This document shows positions 44,419 to 53,197 of a DNA stretch of 64,000 nt, one piece after another. The position numbers and the translations under genes are program-made. The stretch spans positions 62,001 through 126,000 of the forward strand of contig NZ_CP089928.1 of NCBI RefSeq assembly GCF_021290385.1, in the 5' to 3' direction. Position 1 is the stretch's first letter. Every line of letters starts with the position of its first letter. The notes under the pieces were generated by a model that searched no databases, was not told where the DNA came from, and saw only the letters and a program-made list of their open reading frames with translations. The DNA is from Microbulbifer sp. YPW16. GTDB lineage: Bacteria; Pseudomonadota; Gammaproteobacteria; Pseudomonadales; Cellvibrionaceae.

Positions 44419-44458
44419 AAACTTGACCTTTGGCGACTAAACTTTGACCAATTGCGAC
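44419..44458. promoter_or_regulatory. Tandem 19-20-bp direct repeat before the AraC gene
   Basis: AAACTTGACC...GGCGAC (44419-44437) is repeated as AAACTTTGACC...TGCGAC (44439-44458), about two helical turns apart, in the divergent space between the epimerase-like gene and the AraC gene. AraC-family proteins typically bind direct repeats of this size. Binding is inferred. Confidence 0.55.
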
Positions 44459-44498
44459 GGTTGTGAGTTGGCGGCACAGATCGCGAGCGGGAGGCGGC

Positions 44499-45503
44499 AT
44501 GTTCCTGGTGCGCACAGGCGCTATCGAGGGTTTCGGCGAGCTTGTCAGGCACCTGGGAGGGAACCCGGCGGCCATGTTAAGGAAGAGCGGCCTCAGCGGT
44601 GCGCAGCTACGTGATCCGGACACTTACGTGTCTTATCTGCGGGTAGCGGACCTGCTCGACCTTGCCGCGGAAAGCTGCGATGAGCCCCTGTTCGGGCTCC
44701 GCCTGGCTGAGCGGCACACCATACAGGTATTGGGGGAAGTGGCTCTCTGGATCAACCAGCAGGAGACACTTGGCCAGGCCCTGGAGCACGCCAACCGGCA
44801 TTTAAGCCTGCACGCTTATGGCGTCCATGCCCGACTGGTGCCTACCCCTGAGCGGCTGGAATTACGCCTGAACTTTGATTTCACCAACGCGACCGGCCTG
44901 CGGCAACTGATGCAGGTTAGTGCTGGCCAGGCGTTTATCGCGGTATCGGAAATGGCCGGTGAGTCCGCTACCCAACCGAGGTTGCACCTTGAGCAGGAAC
45001 GACCCCGGGCATGCCAGTGGCGCCCGGGCCGGTTCCTGCGGGAACCGGTTTTCGCCAGTCATTTCTGTGGGGTCAGCTTTCCCCTGGGCTGGCAGGACCG
45101 TAAGCCAAATTACAGTGAGCAGAGGCTACGGGAATATTTTGGCCGGCGGATAGAGGAACTGAAATCCCTTTACCCCGAAAAGCTGCCGGTGCAGGTGCGC
45201 CACCTGATCAGCGGCCTGTTGGCCAGTGGTGAGTGCAACCTGGAGGGGGTTGCCGCAGCCCTCGACCTGCATCCACGGGTGCTGCAGAGAAGGCTTGGCA
45301 GTGAGGGCACCAGCTTTAGTCAGTTGTTGCAGCAAAGCCGCCAGGAAATAGCCCAGCGACAGCTACAACACGGCCAGCTGAGTATTACCGAGCTGGCACT
45401 GAACCTGGGGTATGCCGATGTTGCGGTGTTCAGTCGCAACTTCCGCAGCTGGACGGGGCTATCTCCACGGCAGTGGCGGGACCGCCACCGTGCCCGGGTA
45501 TGA
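44499..45503 (+). CDS. AraC family regulator with arabinose-binding-like (OruR-type) domain
   Basis: A 334-residue activator. The N-terminal ligand domain (about residues 5-190, AIEGFGELVRHLGGNPAAMLRKSGL at the start) is of the Pfam Arabinose_bd type, and the C-terminal pair of helix-turn-helix motifs (about 245-334) contains NLEGVAAALDLHPRVLQRRL and ITELALNLGYADVAVFSRNFRSWTGLSPRQWR. ATG 44499 has GGGAGG upstream; a GTG at 44463 is less likely. Divergent to the epimerase-like gene, so it probably controls it. Confidence 0.9.
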   Translation: MFLVRTGAIEGFGELVRHLGGNPAAMLRKSGLSGAQLRDPDTYVSYLRVADLLDLAAESCDEPLFGLRLAERHTIQVLGEVALWINQQETLGQALEHANRHLSLHAYGVHARLVPTPERLELRLNFDFTNATGLRQLMQVSAGQAFIAVSEMAGESATQPRLHLEQERPRACQWRPGRFLREPVFASHFCGVSFPLGWQDRKPNYSEQRLREYFGRRIEELKSLYPEKLPVQVRHLISGLLASGECNLEGVAAALDLHPRVLQRRLGSEGTSFSQLLQQSRQEIAQRQLQHGQLSITELALNLGYADVAVFSRNFRSWTGLSPRQWRDRHRARV

Positions 45504-45545
45504 GCCTGGATGCCGGCCACGATGCGGATACCGGGCGGGAATCAT

Positions 45546-47858
45546 TTACTGCCCGGCCCGTTCTCCCGATCCCCGGTTAATGGATGCCAGTGCGCTGGAA
45601 ATCTGTGGGTCCCGGGGAAATTTTTGCAGGCCCTGCTCGAGCGCGGCAATGGCTGCCCGGGTATCACCGGCAGAATTGAGGGCAACGCCGTATACGTAGA
45701 TATAGCGGGGGATGGTTTCCGTGCTCTCTGCGGCGCGACGCAAGTGCTCCATGGCATCCCTTGTTTTCTTTTGCCGGATAAGGGAAAGCCCCAGTGCGTG
45801 ATGAAGCGGCGCGGCCCGGTCGTTTGTCTCCAGCGCCTTCCTCAGGACCCGCTCCGCCTGATCTTCGCGCCCCAACAGCCGGTACAGCTCGGAAAGGTTG
45901 ACATGGGCAGGGAGGTAATAGGGGGCGAGCTCGATCGCATCGCGGTAGAGTGCCTCCGCCCTGGCTGCCTGCTGTTGTTGCGCATGCAGGTTTGCCAGGT
46001 TGGCCAGGGACTCGGGGCGATCGGCATTGTAAGTCTCGGATTGCAGGTACTGGTTCAGGGCCAGGGCGAACTGCTGCTGCACCGACTGGGGGAACCGATC
46101 CAGCGGCATGCCGGCCAGCGCATTGGCTGCCAGGCCCCGTGTTACCCGCTGTTGGCTGTAAAGTAACGGGATGCCCAGGGCCGGGCGCACCTGTTCCGGC
46201 ACGGTTTCCAGTGCCCGGGCCAGGCCCAGCTCCAGCAGCGGGTCGTCCTGCTGGGCAATCACCTGCAGTAGCTGTGCGGTGTCCCGGTTCAGGTAGCGGG
46301 GCAGCAGGGATACCGCAGTGGCCCTGGCGATGGAGGGCTGCGACTCGTCGAGGGCGAGTTTGGCCAGCGCATCGGCGGCGCCCGGTAACCCCTGGCGCCC
46401 GGCATGGATGGCTTCACCGTAATGACCGCCATCCGGTTTCCCGAACTTCTCTTCCAGCACCGCGGTGGCCCAGCTATTGTCGCGCTCCGTATGGCAGCCA
46501 GTGCATGCATTGGGCGTGTCGAGCCGATCCGACAGGTCCGGGCGCGGGATACGGAAGCTGTGGTCGCGGCGTGCATCCACCACCATGAAATTCTTCGCCG
46601 GCATATGGCAGTTGGCACACTGCGCCCCGGGACTGCCAGCGGGATGGAAGTGATGTTCCGCGGTATCAAACCTGTCCGGCATATGGCACTGCGCGCACAC
46701 GGCATTGCCCTTGGCGCGGAGTTCCAGGCTGTGGGGCTCGTGGCAGTTACTGCAGGTCACGCCGGCGGCGTGCATCCTGCTCTGCAGGAAGGAGCCGTAG
46801 ACAAAGACCTCATCATCCACCTGGCCGTCGGCGTGGTACAGGCCCTCATCCAGCAGTGACAGGTTGTAGTGGTCCAGTGGCGAGTCGCCGGGCCTGGCGT
46901 CGGGATGGGCGGTGGAGCGGCGGGAGTGGCATTGTGCGCAGGTCTTGAGTTCTCCCTGGCCCCGTCCGGCCAGCTTCGCCCGGGCAATACCGGATTCCGG
47001 ATCCATTTCCCAGGCCACCTGCTTCCGCTGGGCGAAGCTGGCCACCAGGCCTTTATCGGCAATATTGCTGTCGGGGTTGGCCGCCCATTCCATATGCCTG
47101 GCGCCGGGGCCGTGACACGCCTCGCAGCCCACATCGATTTCGGACCACTCGGTGCTGAATGTTCCGCTGGCCGGGTCGTAGTTTTTCTGCAGGTTGGTGG
47201 AGTGGCAGTCCGCACACATGAAGTTCCAGTTCTGGTTGATACCGGTCCAGTGCAGGGGATCCCCGGGTGTTATCTCCTCATCCGGGTAGAGGTGAAACCA
47301 GCGCTGGCCGCCCTCGGCCTTATCGCGGCTGTCCCAGGCGAACGGGAGTGCCTGCAGCCTGCCCCCGGGGAGTTCCACCAGGTATTGCTGCAGGGGAAAG
47401 GCCCCGAAGGTATAGGCAATGGGATAGTCCTGTCGCTTACCTTCCGGACCAGCAGTCTGGACGAGGAACCGACCATCTTTCCTGTAGAAGCGGGTCACGC
47501 TGCCGAAATAATTGAATTCTGAACCGTCAAATTGCCCGAGCACAGCCCCACCGGCGGCTTCCTGCATGGAAAGGTCATGATGGGACCCCTGCCAGGCCTT
47601 GAGCTGTTTCCGGTGACAGTTGCCACAGCTCCCGGAGCCGACAAACTGTCCCGGGCCTTCAGGAATGAAAGCTGCGTTCGTTGTTGCCCGATCCACCGAT
47701 GGTGCGGACGCTGACCCGGCCGGACCAGTGGAGGTATCCGCAGACCTGCCCTGTAGGGAGTCATTCCCGCCTGCAGACCCTGCGTTTCGGTCGCAGCCTG
47801 AAATCAATGACATCAGGACCAACAACGTGAAGCCGAAGGGGTACAGTTTAACTGGCAT
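45546..47858 (-). CDS. Octaheme c-type cytochrome with C-terminal TPR domain, lipoprotein
   Basis: A 770-residue exported protein with a lipobox-ending signal peptide (MSLISGC, Cys about 21). Eight CXXCH heme sites are visible: CGNCH, CADCH, CEACH, CAQCH, CSNCH, CAQCH, CANCH and CTGCH, within about residues 75-440. After a HEAT-like middle part come tetratricopeptide repeats (LANLHAQQQQAARAEALYRDAIELAP, LGREDQAERVLRKALE and more). It resembles cytochrome c554-type multihaem proteins that move electrons or reduce nitrogen/sulfur oxides. ATG 47858 gives the signal peptide. The redox partner is unknown. Confidence 0.88.
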   Translation of the reverse strand: MPVKLYPFGFTLLVLMSLISGCDRNAGSAGGNDSLQGRSADTSTGPAGSASAPSVDRATTNAAFIPEGPGQFVGSGSCGNCHRKQLKAWQGSHHDLSMQEAAGGAVLGQFDGSEFNYFGSVTRFYRKDGRFLVQTAGPEGKRQDYPIAYTFGAFPLQQYLVELPGGRLQALPFAWDSRDKAEGGQRWFHLYPDEEITPGDPLHWTGINQNWNFMCADCHSTNLQKNYDPASGTFSTEWSEIDVGCEACHGPGARHMEWAANPDSNIADKGLVASFAQRKQVAWEMDPESGIARAKLAGRGQGELKTCAQCHSRRSTAHPDARPGDSPLDHYNLSLLDEGLYHADGQVDDEVFVYGSFLQSRMHAAGVTCSNCHEPHSLELRAKGNAVCAQCHMPDRFDTAEHHFHPAGSPGAQCANCHMPAKNFMVVDARRDHSFRIPRPDLSDRLDTPNACTGCHTERDNSWATAVLEEKFGKPDGGHYGEAIHAGRQGLPGAADALAKLALDESQPSIARATAVSLLPRYLNRDTAQLLQVIAQQDDPLLELGLARALETVPEQVRPALGIPLLYSQQRVTRGLAANALAGMPLDRFPQSVQQQFALALNQYLQSETYNADRPESLANLANLHAQQQQAARAEALYRDAIELAPYYLPAHVNLSELYRLLGREDQAERVLRKALETNDRAAPLHHALGLSLIRQKKTRDAMEHLRRAAESTETIPRYIYVYGVALNSAGDTRAAIAALEQGLQKFPRDPQISSALASINRGSGERAGQ

Positions 47859-48192
47859 TGAATTCCCCGGAATTATTTCCCTGTCGTTATTTTCCTGTTT
47901 ATGGCTGTAGCGACGGCAGGCCGGCCCATCGGCAAAGGGTGACCGCAACAATTTAGTATAGTCGGGACAGGCGCAGAATTAGCCGAAGATGCGTTATCGC
48001 CGAATCAAATAGCTCCCCTGCAGGCATCCGCAGGCTTCTGCAATCCGTGGGGGAGTGTCATCCAGGATGAGCGCAGGCTGTTCCGGGACAGGTGTCACTG
48101 GCTTCATCCTCTAGGCACAATCCCCTGCCAGCAGCTAAGGTGTAATGGGGCGCATTTTGCAAACTACGCGTTCCAGTTAGCCTGAGGTACCC
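47859..48192. other. 334-bp divergent intergenic region
   Basis: No gene is seen between the cytochrome and HAD genes, which are divergent. Promoters for both must lie here but I could not pick a convincing consensus. CATCC-A-GGATG is a short repeat near 48060. The ribosome site GAGGTACCC precedes the HAD ATG. Confidence 0.5.
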
Positions 48193-49200
48193 ATGATGTC
48201 GAGATGCATGGCACGCATTTGGGGCGGCATACTGCTCATTCCTGTTTACCTGCTTGCCACGTTGCCGGCTCTGGCAGCCGACCCCCTGCGGTCCTGGACA
48301 GACGGTCCGACCAAGGATGCCATTATGGAGTTTGTGGCGAATGTCACCAAGGAGGGTGGGCCCGAGTATATCCCTCCCGAAGAACGCATCGCGGTCTTCG
48401 ACAATGATGGCACCCTGTGGGCAGAGAAGCCTCTCTACTTCCAGCTGATTTATGCAATGGACATGGTCAGGGATATGGCACCTGATCACCCGGACTGGGA
48501 AAAGCAGGAACCATTTGCCTCAATACTGGACGGAGATCCGCGCAAGGCGCTGGAGGGCGGCAAGCCCGCCCTGATGAAATTGATGGCCGCCACGCACAGC
48601 GGTATGACCGGCAATGAGTTTCAGGAAAGCGTCAGTAAGTGGCTCGCCACTGCCCGCCACCCGAAATACAAGGAGCCGTATACCGAAATGGTTTACCAGC
48701 CAATGCTGGAACTTCTCCGGCATCTCCGCGCCAACGGCTTCAAGACCTTTATCGTCTCAGGCGGCGGGGTTGATTTTATCCGTGCTTTCGCCAGGGAGGT
48801 GTATGGAATCCCGCCGGATCAGGTAGTGGGTAGCAGCCTGAAGGCAGAATACCAGGTGAAGGATGGCAAGCCATCCCTGGTCAAGCTGCCGGAAATCAAC
48901 CTGATCGATGACAAGGAAGGCAAGCCGGTGGGGATATACCAGTACATCGGCCGTCGGCCAATTTTCGCCGTGGGCAACTCCGATGGCGACCTGCAGATGC
49001 TGGAATATACCACGGATGGTGAGGGGCCCCGTTTTGGACTGCTGCTGCACCATACGGACTCCCGCAGGGAGTGGGCGTACGATCGCGATTCCGAAGTCGG
49101 TCGTCTCGACAAGGCCTTGAAGTTGGCGCCGGAGAAAGGCTGGACCGTGATAGATATGCAGGACGACTGGAGAATGGTTTTCCCCTTCGAGAAGCAGTGA
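48193..49200 (+). CDS. Exported HAD-superfamily phosphatase
   Basis: A 335-residue protein with a signal peptide (cleavage near residue 29, LPALA|AD). HAD motif I is IAVFDNDGTLWAEK, motif II is TFIVSGGGVDFIRAF, and motif III/IV lie in FAVGNSDGDLQMLEY. The large cap between I and II (about residues 80-180) is helical. It would hydrolyse phosphomonoesters in the periplasm; homologues resemble the phosphoserine phosphatase-like group. It is followed by the sulfatase 99 bp away on the same strand, suggesting an operon. Confidence 0.88.
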   Translation: MMSRCMARIWGGILLIPVYLLATLPALAADPLRSWTDGPTKDAIMEFVANVTKEGGPEYIPPEERIAVFDNDGTLWAEKPLYFQLIYAMDMVRDMAPDHPDWEKQEPFASILDGDPRKALEGGKPALMKLMAATHSGMTGNEFQESVSKWLATARHPKYKEPYTEMVYQPMLELLRHLRANGFKTFIVSGGGVDFIRAFAREVYGIPPDQVVGSSLKAEYQVKDGKPSLVKLPEINLIDDKEGKPVGIYQYIGRRPIFAVGNSDGDLQMLEYTTDGEGPRFGLLLHHTDSRREWAYDRDSEVGRLDKALKLAPEKGWTVIDMQDDWRMVFPFEKQ

Positions 49201-49299
49201 CCGGCTATTGGTAAGGCTGCGCTAAGGTGACTTTCGGGCCGACAGGAAGCCGGATAGCTTGTGATTGATGAATCTGGATAGTTTGTTAGGAGCAAGGAG

Positions 49300-50853
49300 A
49301 TGTTTATGTGCTCATTGCGGTGGCTGCTGGCTATTCCGGTGGTCATGCTGCTTGGCTTTCACAGTAATGTCCAGGCGCAGGGTAAACCGAATATCCTGGT
49401 GATCTGGGGCGATGACATTGGTATCACCAATATCAGCTTCAATAGCCGCGGCCTGATGGGCTACGAGACGCCGAATATCGACCGCATCGCCAAAGAGGGA
49501 CTCTCATTTACCGATTATTACGGCCAGCAGTCATGCACCGCGGGTCGCGCCGCATTCCTCGGTGGCAACGTACCGGTCAGGACAGGTATGACGAAAGTCG
49601 GGCTGCCCGGTGCCAAGGAGGGCTGGCAGGAATCCGATGTCACAATCGCAACCGTGATGAAGAGCCTGGGTTATGTCACCGGGCAATTTGGCAAGAACCA
49701 CCAGGGCGATCGGGATGAGCACCTGCCCACGAATCACGGCTTCGATGAATTTTTCGGCAACCTGTATCACCTGAATGCAGAGGAAGAACCGGAAAACCGG
49801 GACTACCCGAAAAACCCGGAATTCCGCAAGAAATTTGGCCCGCGCGGCGTTATCCGTGCAAAAGCGGGCGGGCCGATCGAGGATACCGGTCCCCTGACGA
49901 AAAAGCGGATGGAGACTGTTGATGATGAAACGGTGAATGCCGCAATCGATTTTATCGAGCGCGCTCACGACGCCGGAAAACCGTTCTTTGTCTGGTGGAA
50001 CGCCACCAGGATGCACTTCAGGACCCATGTCAAAGAGGAACACAAGAACCTGGGTGGGCCAGATAGCAACGAGTATATTGATGGGATGGTGGAGCACGAC
50101 CAGCATGTGGGCAAGCTCCTCGACCTGCTGGATAAGCTCGGGATAGCCGAGAATACGATTGTTTTCTATTCCACCGACAATGGTCCCCACTTCAATACCT
50201 GGCCCGATGCGGGTATCACGCCATTCCGCAGCGAGAAGAACTCAAACTGGGAGGGCGCCTACCGGGTTCCGGCTTTCGTGCGCTGGCCCGGGAAATTCCC
50301 CGCCGGGAAAACGCTGAATGGTATTGTCTCCCATGAGGACTGGCTGCCAACCCTGGCAGCGGCTGGTGGTAACACCGATATCAAGGAGCAATTGCTGAAT
50401 GGCGTGCGCCTGGAGGGGCGCAAGTACCGCAACTATATCGATGGCTACAACATGCTGGATTACTTTACCGGCAAGACTGAAGAGTCGCCGCGTAACGAGT
50501 TTATCTATGTCAATGACGACGGCCAGATCGTGGCAATGCGCTACCAGCCATGGAAAGCGGTATTTCTGGAGAATCGCGGCAAGGCATTCGGGGTATGGAT
50601 GGAGCCCTTCACCGAGCTGCGGGTGCCATTGATATTCAACCTGCGCCGGGATCCGTTCGAGCGGGCCCAGCATAACGCGAATACTTACTATGACTGGTTG
50701 CTGGAGCGGGCCTTCGTATTGGTTCCGTTGCAACAGATGGCTGCAGAGTTCCTGAAAACCATGGAAGAGTATCCTCCCAGCCAGACACCGGGTGCGTTCA
50801 ACCTGAAGAAAATCGAGGAACAGCTGAAGTCAGGTGCAGCGGGGAGTAATTGA
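49300..50853 (+). CDS. Arylsulfatase, type I formylglycine sulfatase
   Basis: A 517-residue exported sulfatase. After a signal peptide (about residues 1-26, QAQ) come the metal-binding NILVIWGDDIG (Asp38, Asp39) and the sulfatase motif Cys79-Thr-Ala-Gly-Arg, whose Cys must be turned to formylglycine; this CxAxR form deviates from CxPxR but is known. STDNGPHFNTWPDAG supplies the second Asp/Asn metal set. Both a formylglycine-generating enzyme and anSME are absent from the window. Sulfated polysaccharides or sulfate esters are likely substrates. Confidence 0.92.
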   Translation: MFMCSLRWLLAIPVVMLLGFHSNVQAQGKPNILVIWGDDIGITNISFNSRGLMGYETPNIDRIAKEGLSFTDYYGQQSCTAGRAAFLGGNVPVRTGMTKVGLPGAKEGWQESDVTIATVMKSLGYVTGQFGKNHQGDRDEHLPTNHGFDEFFGNLYHLNAEEEPENRDYPKNPEFRKKFGPRGVIRAKAGGPIEDTGPLTKKRMETVDDETVNAAIDFIERAHDAGKPFFVWWNATRMHFRTHVKEEHKNLGGPDSNEYIDGMVEHDQHVGKLLDLLDKLGIAENTIVFYSTDNGPHFNTWPDAGITPFRSEKNSNWEGAYRVPAFVRWPGKFPAGKTLNGIVSHEDWLPTLAAAGGNTDIKEQLLNGVRLEGRKYRNYIDGYNMLDYFTGKTEESPRNEFIYVNDDGQIVAMRYQPWKAVFLENRGKAFGVWMEPFTELRVPLIFNLRRDPFERAQHNANTYYDWLLERAFVLVPLQQMAAEFLKTMEEYPPSQTPGAFNLKKIEEQLKSGAAGSN

Positions 50854-50874
50854 TATTCCTGCAGGGGGCGGTGG

Positions 50875-50903
50875 AGGCTGCCGTGATTTCAGCACGGCAG
50901 CCT
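50875..50903. terminator. Hairpin terminator between convergent sulfatase and DUF3604 genes
   Basis: AGGCTGCCGTG and CACGGCAGCCT pair perfectly around a 7-base loop between the two convergent stop codons. T-rich stretches flank it only weakly. Confidence 0.7.
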
Positions 50904-50923
50904 TCATCACTCTTTCCGGGCCT

Positions 50924-52963
50924 TCAGGGCGTATACCAGATCGGGCTGGAAAAGGCGCGTTCCTGGTGGACCATGGGGACTTTCTTGTCCATATCGATAT
51001 CGAAGCGAACCTTGTCGTACAGCGTCCAGCGCGGGGTAGGGATCTCCAGGACACGAACGTAGTAAACCGCCTTGTGTAAGGGGTTGAATTCCTGGTCCTC
51101 AAAATAGCCGATCAGTTGCTCGGCGCCGATGTCATTTTTGTACCCGGCGGTCTTCAGCTCAACGCTGTTACCGACATGCTGGATCCTTCCCCTGCCATCC
51201 TTGCTGCGCTCGCCGGACCACTTGACGTTGTATATTTTTTCGTGGGTTTCGCCGTTGCCGTCCACCCAACCCTTGATGATCTGGATTCGGTCAAGGTTGG
51301 CGCCCTCGGGATCCTTCATCGCTGCCACCAGGAAAGTCATGGGCTGGCCGCGCTCCGCGCCCTTGAGTTTGCCACCCATGGGGACGCCCTTTTTATAGCC
51401 GATGGCTACAACGTCATCCCCGGCATCCTCCCTGTTGAAGTCGTGGCTGGCGAAAAAGCGTACCTTCATCCGGGGGCCGGTGGTGGCAAAAGTCTCCTTG
51501 CGCATCATGGCGTCCCAGATGGCCTCCCGGGTGTTCTCTTTCGCCCATACACCCATAATGCCGGAGGCTGCCTGTTCCCAGCCGTAGAAATCCCCGCTCT
51601 TGCCCTCGAGGAGGGGAAAGTTCCAGCGCTGCTTGTTGGAGGGCTCCAGTGTCTTGAATTTGCCGAAAAAGTTGTCTTCCTCAGTCGTGGATAGGCCGGT
51701 GTGGGTGTCACTGGCGCCATTAGCGCCATACTGGAAGGGATTGGTACCCAGTTCCGCCTGCAGCCGGAGGCCGGATTTCAGTGCCTCACGCCAGTATTCG
51801 GTCTTGAATGCACCCTTGGGCTTGGGGACCAGTATCAGGTTGCCGCGATCCCAGAGGTCCCAGTTGGCGAATTCGTCTTCCGGTGACAGGGAGGGGTGGG
51901 ATTCACTCTGGCCCTTGATCTGGGTGACTTCAAATAAGGGCTCATACTTGGCCCGCATCTGTGCCCATTCTCTGGTCATCGGCGAGCCATCGAACTGCTG
52001 TTCCTCAAACATGCGACCGTTGGACAGGTTACCATTGTGGGGAATGGCGAGGACGCGGCCGCCACTTTTCTGTTCGTAGGCCTGCATCCACTCCCACAGT
52101 TTCATCGGATCCTGGGTCTCAAAAGTGGTGAGCGGCAGGATGTCGCGGGTCCGGTCGGCACCATCGCGGAATATGACATTTCGGTGCAGGTTGTTGCCTC
52201 CATCGGCATTCACGGTCCACTCATAGGCGATGAAGGTAGTGAACTCTCCCGGCCGGTAATACTTTTCTGCCGCATCGACGGTCTTTTGCCAGGCAGACTT
52301 CATCCATTTGGGATCCATCAACACCTTCGGCAGCCGCTCTTCAGACTGCATGGTGATCAGCTCACTCTTGGCCTTACTGGCCTGGTCCGGATCCCCTGAA
52401 TTGAGCGCCTCGCTCCACTTCTTGATGGTCGGGTCCTTCAGCATTTCCGGGTTGCCGTCGATGATCTCGTTGATTGTACCCATGCCATCGGAGTGATCGG
52501 TGATCATGAACCAGTCGTAGGGCCGGTGCAGCTTGGCCTCAATGCCGCTGTTGGACTTCACCTCTTCACCCTGTGCAAAGCGATAGGCGTCGTCAGGAGT
52601 GAGGATTGCGCCATCCATGCCTGCATCCGCCGACCAGCCGGTATGTACGTGGCTGTCGCCGAAGTAGGCCTGGGTAGGGTAATCAGCGCCGTCAGCGACA
52701 CCATTACTCGTTGAAGAGTCCGCTGTTGTACTTTTGACGGCCGGCCCCTTCGCGGAGTAGGGATTGGATTCGGGGTCGCTGTCCAATTCCGCAGAGTCAT
52801 CCGCCCCGAATTCCTCCCCGATGATCTGGTCACCCCCTGTGCCGAGTTCTTGTTCACCGTTGACGTCAGGGCTTTCCCCGGCGGGAGATTCCTTATCACG
52901 GTCACCTCCGCAGCCCACCAGGAGGATGGTTGCGAGCAGGATGGGCAGGCCGATTTTGGTCAT
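50924..52963 (-). CDS. DUF3604 family exported lipoprotein, probable metal-dependent hydrolase
   Basis: A 679-residue protein with a lipoprotein signal ending LLVGC (Cys about 18) and a long acidic/Ser linker to about residue 90. The body is DUF3604: YFGDSHVHTGWSADAGMDGAILTPDDAYRFA and WFMITDHSDGMG supply His/Asp residues of a PHP-type metallohydrolase, later GASDTHTGLSTTEEDNFFGKF. It ends in a beta-rich C-terminal domain. It is convergent with the sulfatase and on the same strand as, and downstream of, the DUF1254 gene. The substrate is unknown. Confidence 0.88.
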   Translation of the reverse strand: MTKIGLPILLATILLVGCGGDRDKESPAGESPDVNGEQELGTGGDQIIGEEFGADDSAELDSDPESNPYSAKGPAVKSTTADSSTSNGVADGADYPTQAYFGDSHVHTGWSADAGMDGAILTPDDAYRFAQGEEVKSNSGIEAKLHRPYDWFMITDHSDGMGTINEIIDGNPEMLKDPTIKKWSEALNSGDPDQASKAKSELITMQSEERLPKVLMDPKWMKSAWQKTVDAAEKYYRPGEFTTFIAYEWTVNADGGNNLHRNVIFRDGADRTRDILPLTTFETQDPMKLWEWMQAYEQKSGGRVLAIPHNGNLSNGRMFEEQQFDGSPMTREWAQMRAKYEPLFEVTQIKGQSESHPSLSPEDEFANWDLWDRGNLILVPKPKGAFKTEYWREALKSGLRLQAELGTNPFQYGANGASDTHTGLSTTEEDNFFGKFKTLEPSNKQRWNFPLLEGKSGDFYGWEQAASGIMGVWAKENTREAIWDAMMRKETFATTGPRMKVRFFASHDFNREDAGDDVVAIGYKKGVPMGGKLKGAERGQPMTFLVAAMKDPEGANLDRIQIIKGWVDGNGETHEKIYNVKWSGERSKDGRGRIQHVGNSVELKTAGYKNDIGAEQLIGYFEDQEFNPLHKAVYYVRVLEIPTPRWTLYDKVRFDIDMDKKVPMVHQERAFSSPIWYTP

Positions 52964-53197
52964 GGGGTGCCTCTTGGTTCTATTGAAAGGTTACCCGGAT
53001 TACCCGTGAGAGTTCCGTGTAGTAGTAATAGCAGAGTAGTCCCAAGGGAATTGCCGGAGACACACAGATAAACACAGCCATTGGTGATGGCCACGGCTGG
53101 AGTGTCAACTGATACAGGAGGAGACGACGGCGAATGTAATGGTTTCCGACATCAGGCGCTGGGCCAGTGCGGCTACTCGCCATTCCTCCTTGTCCTG

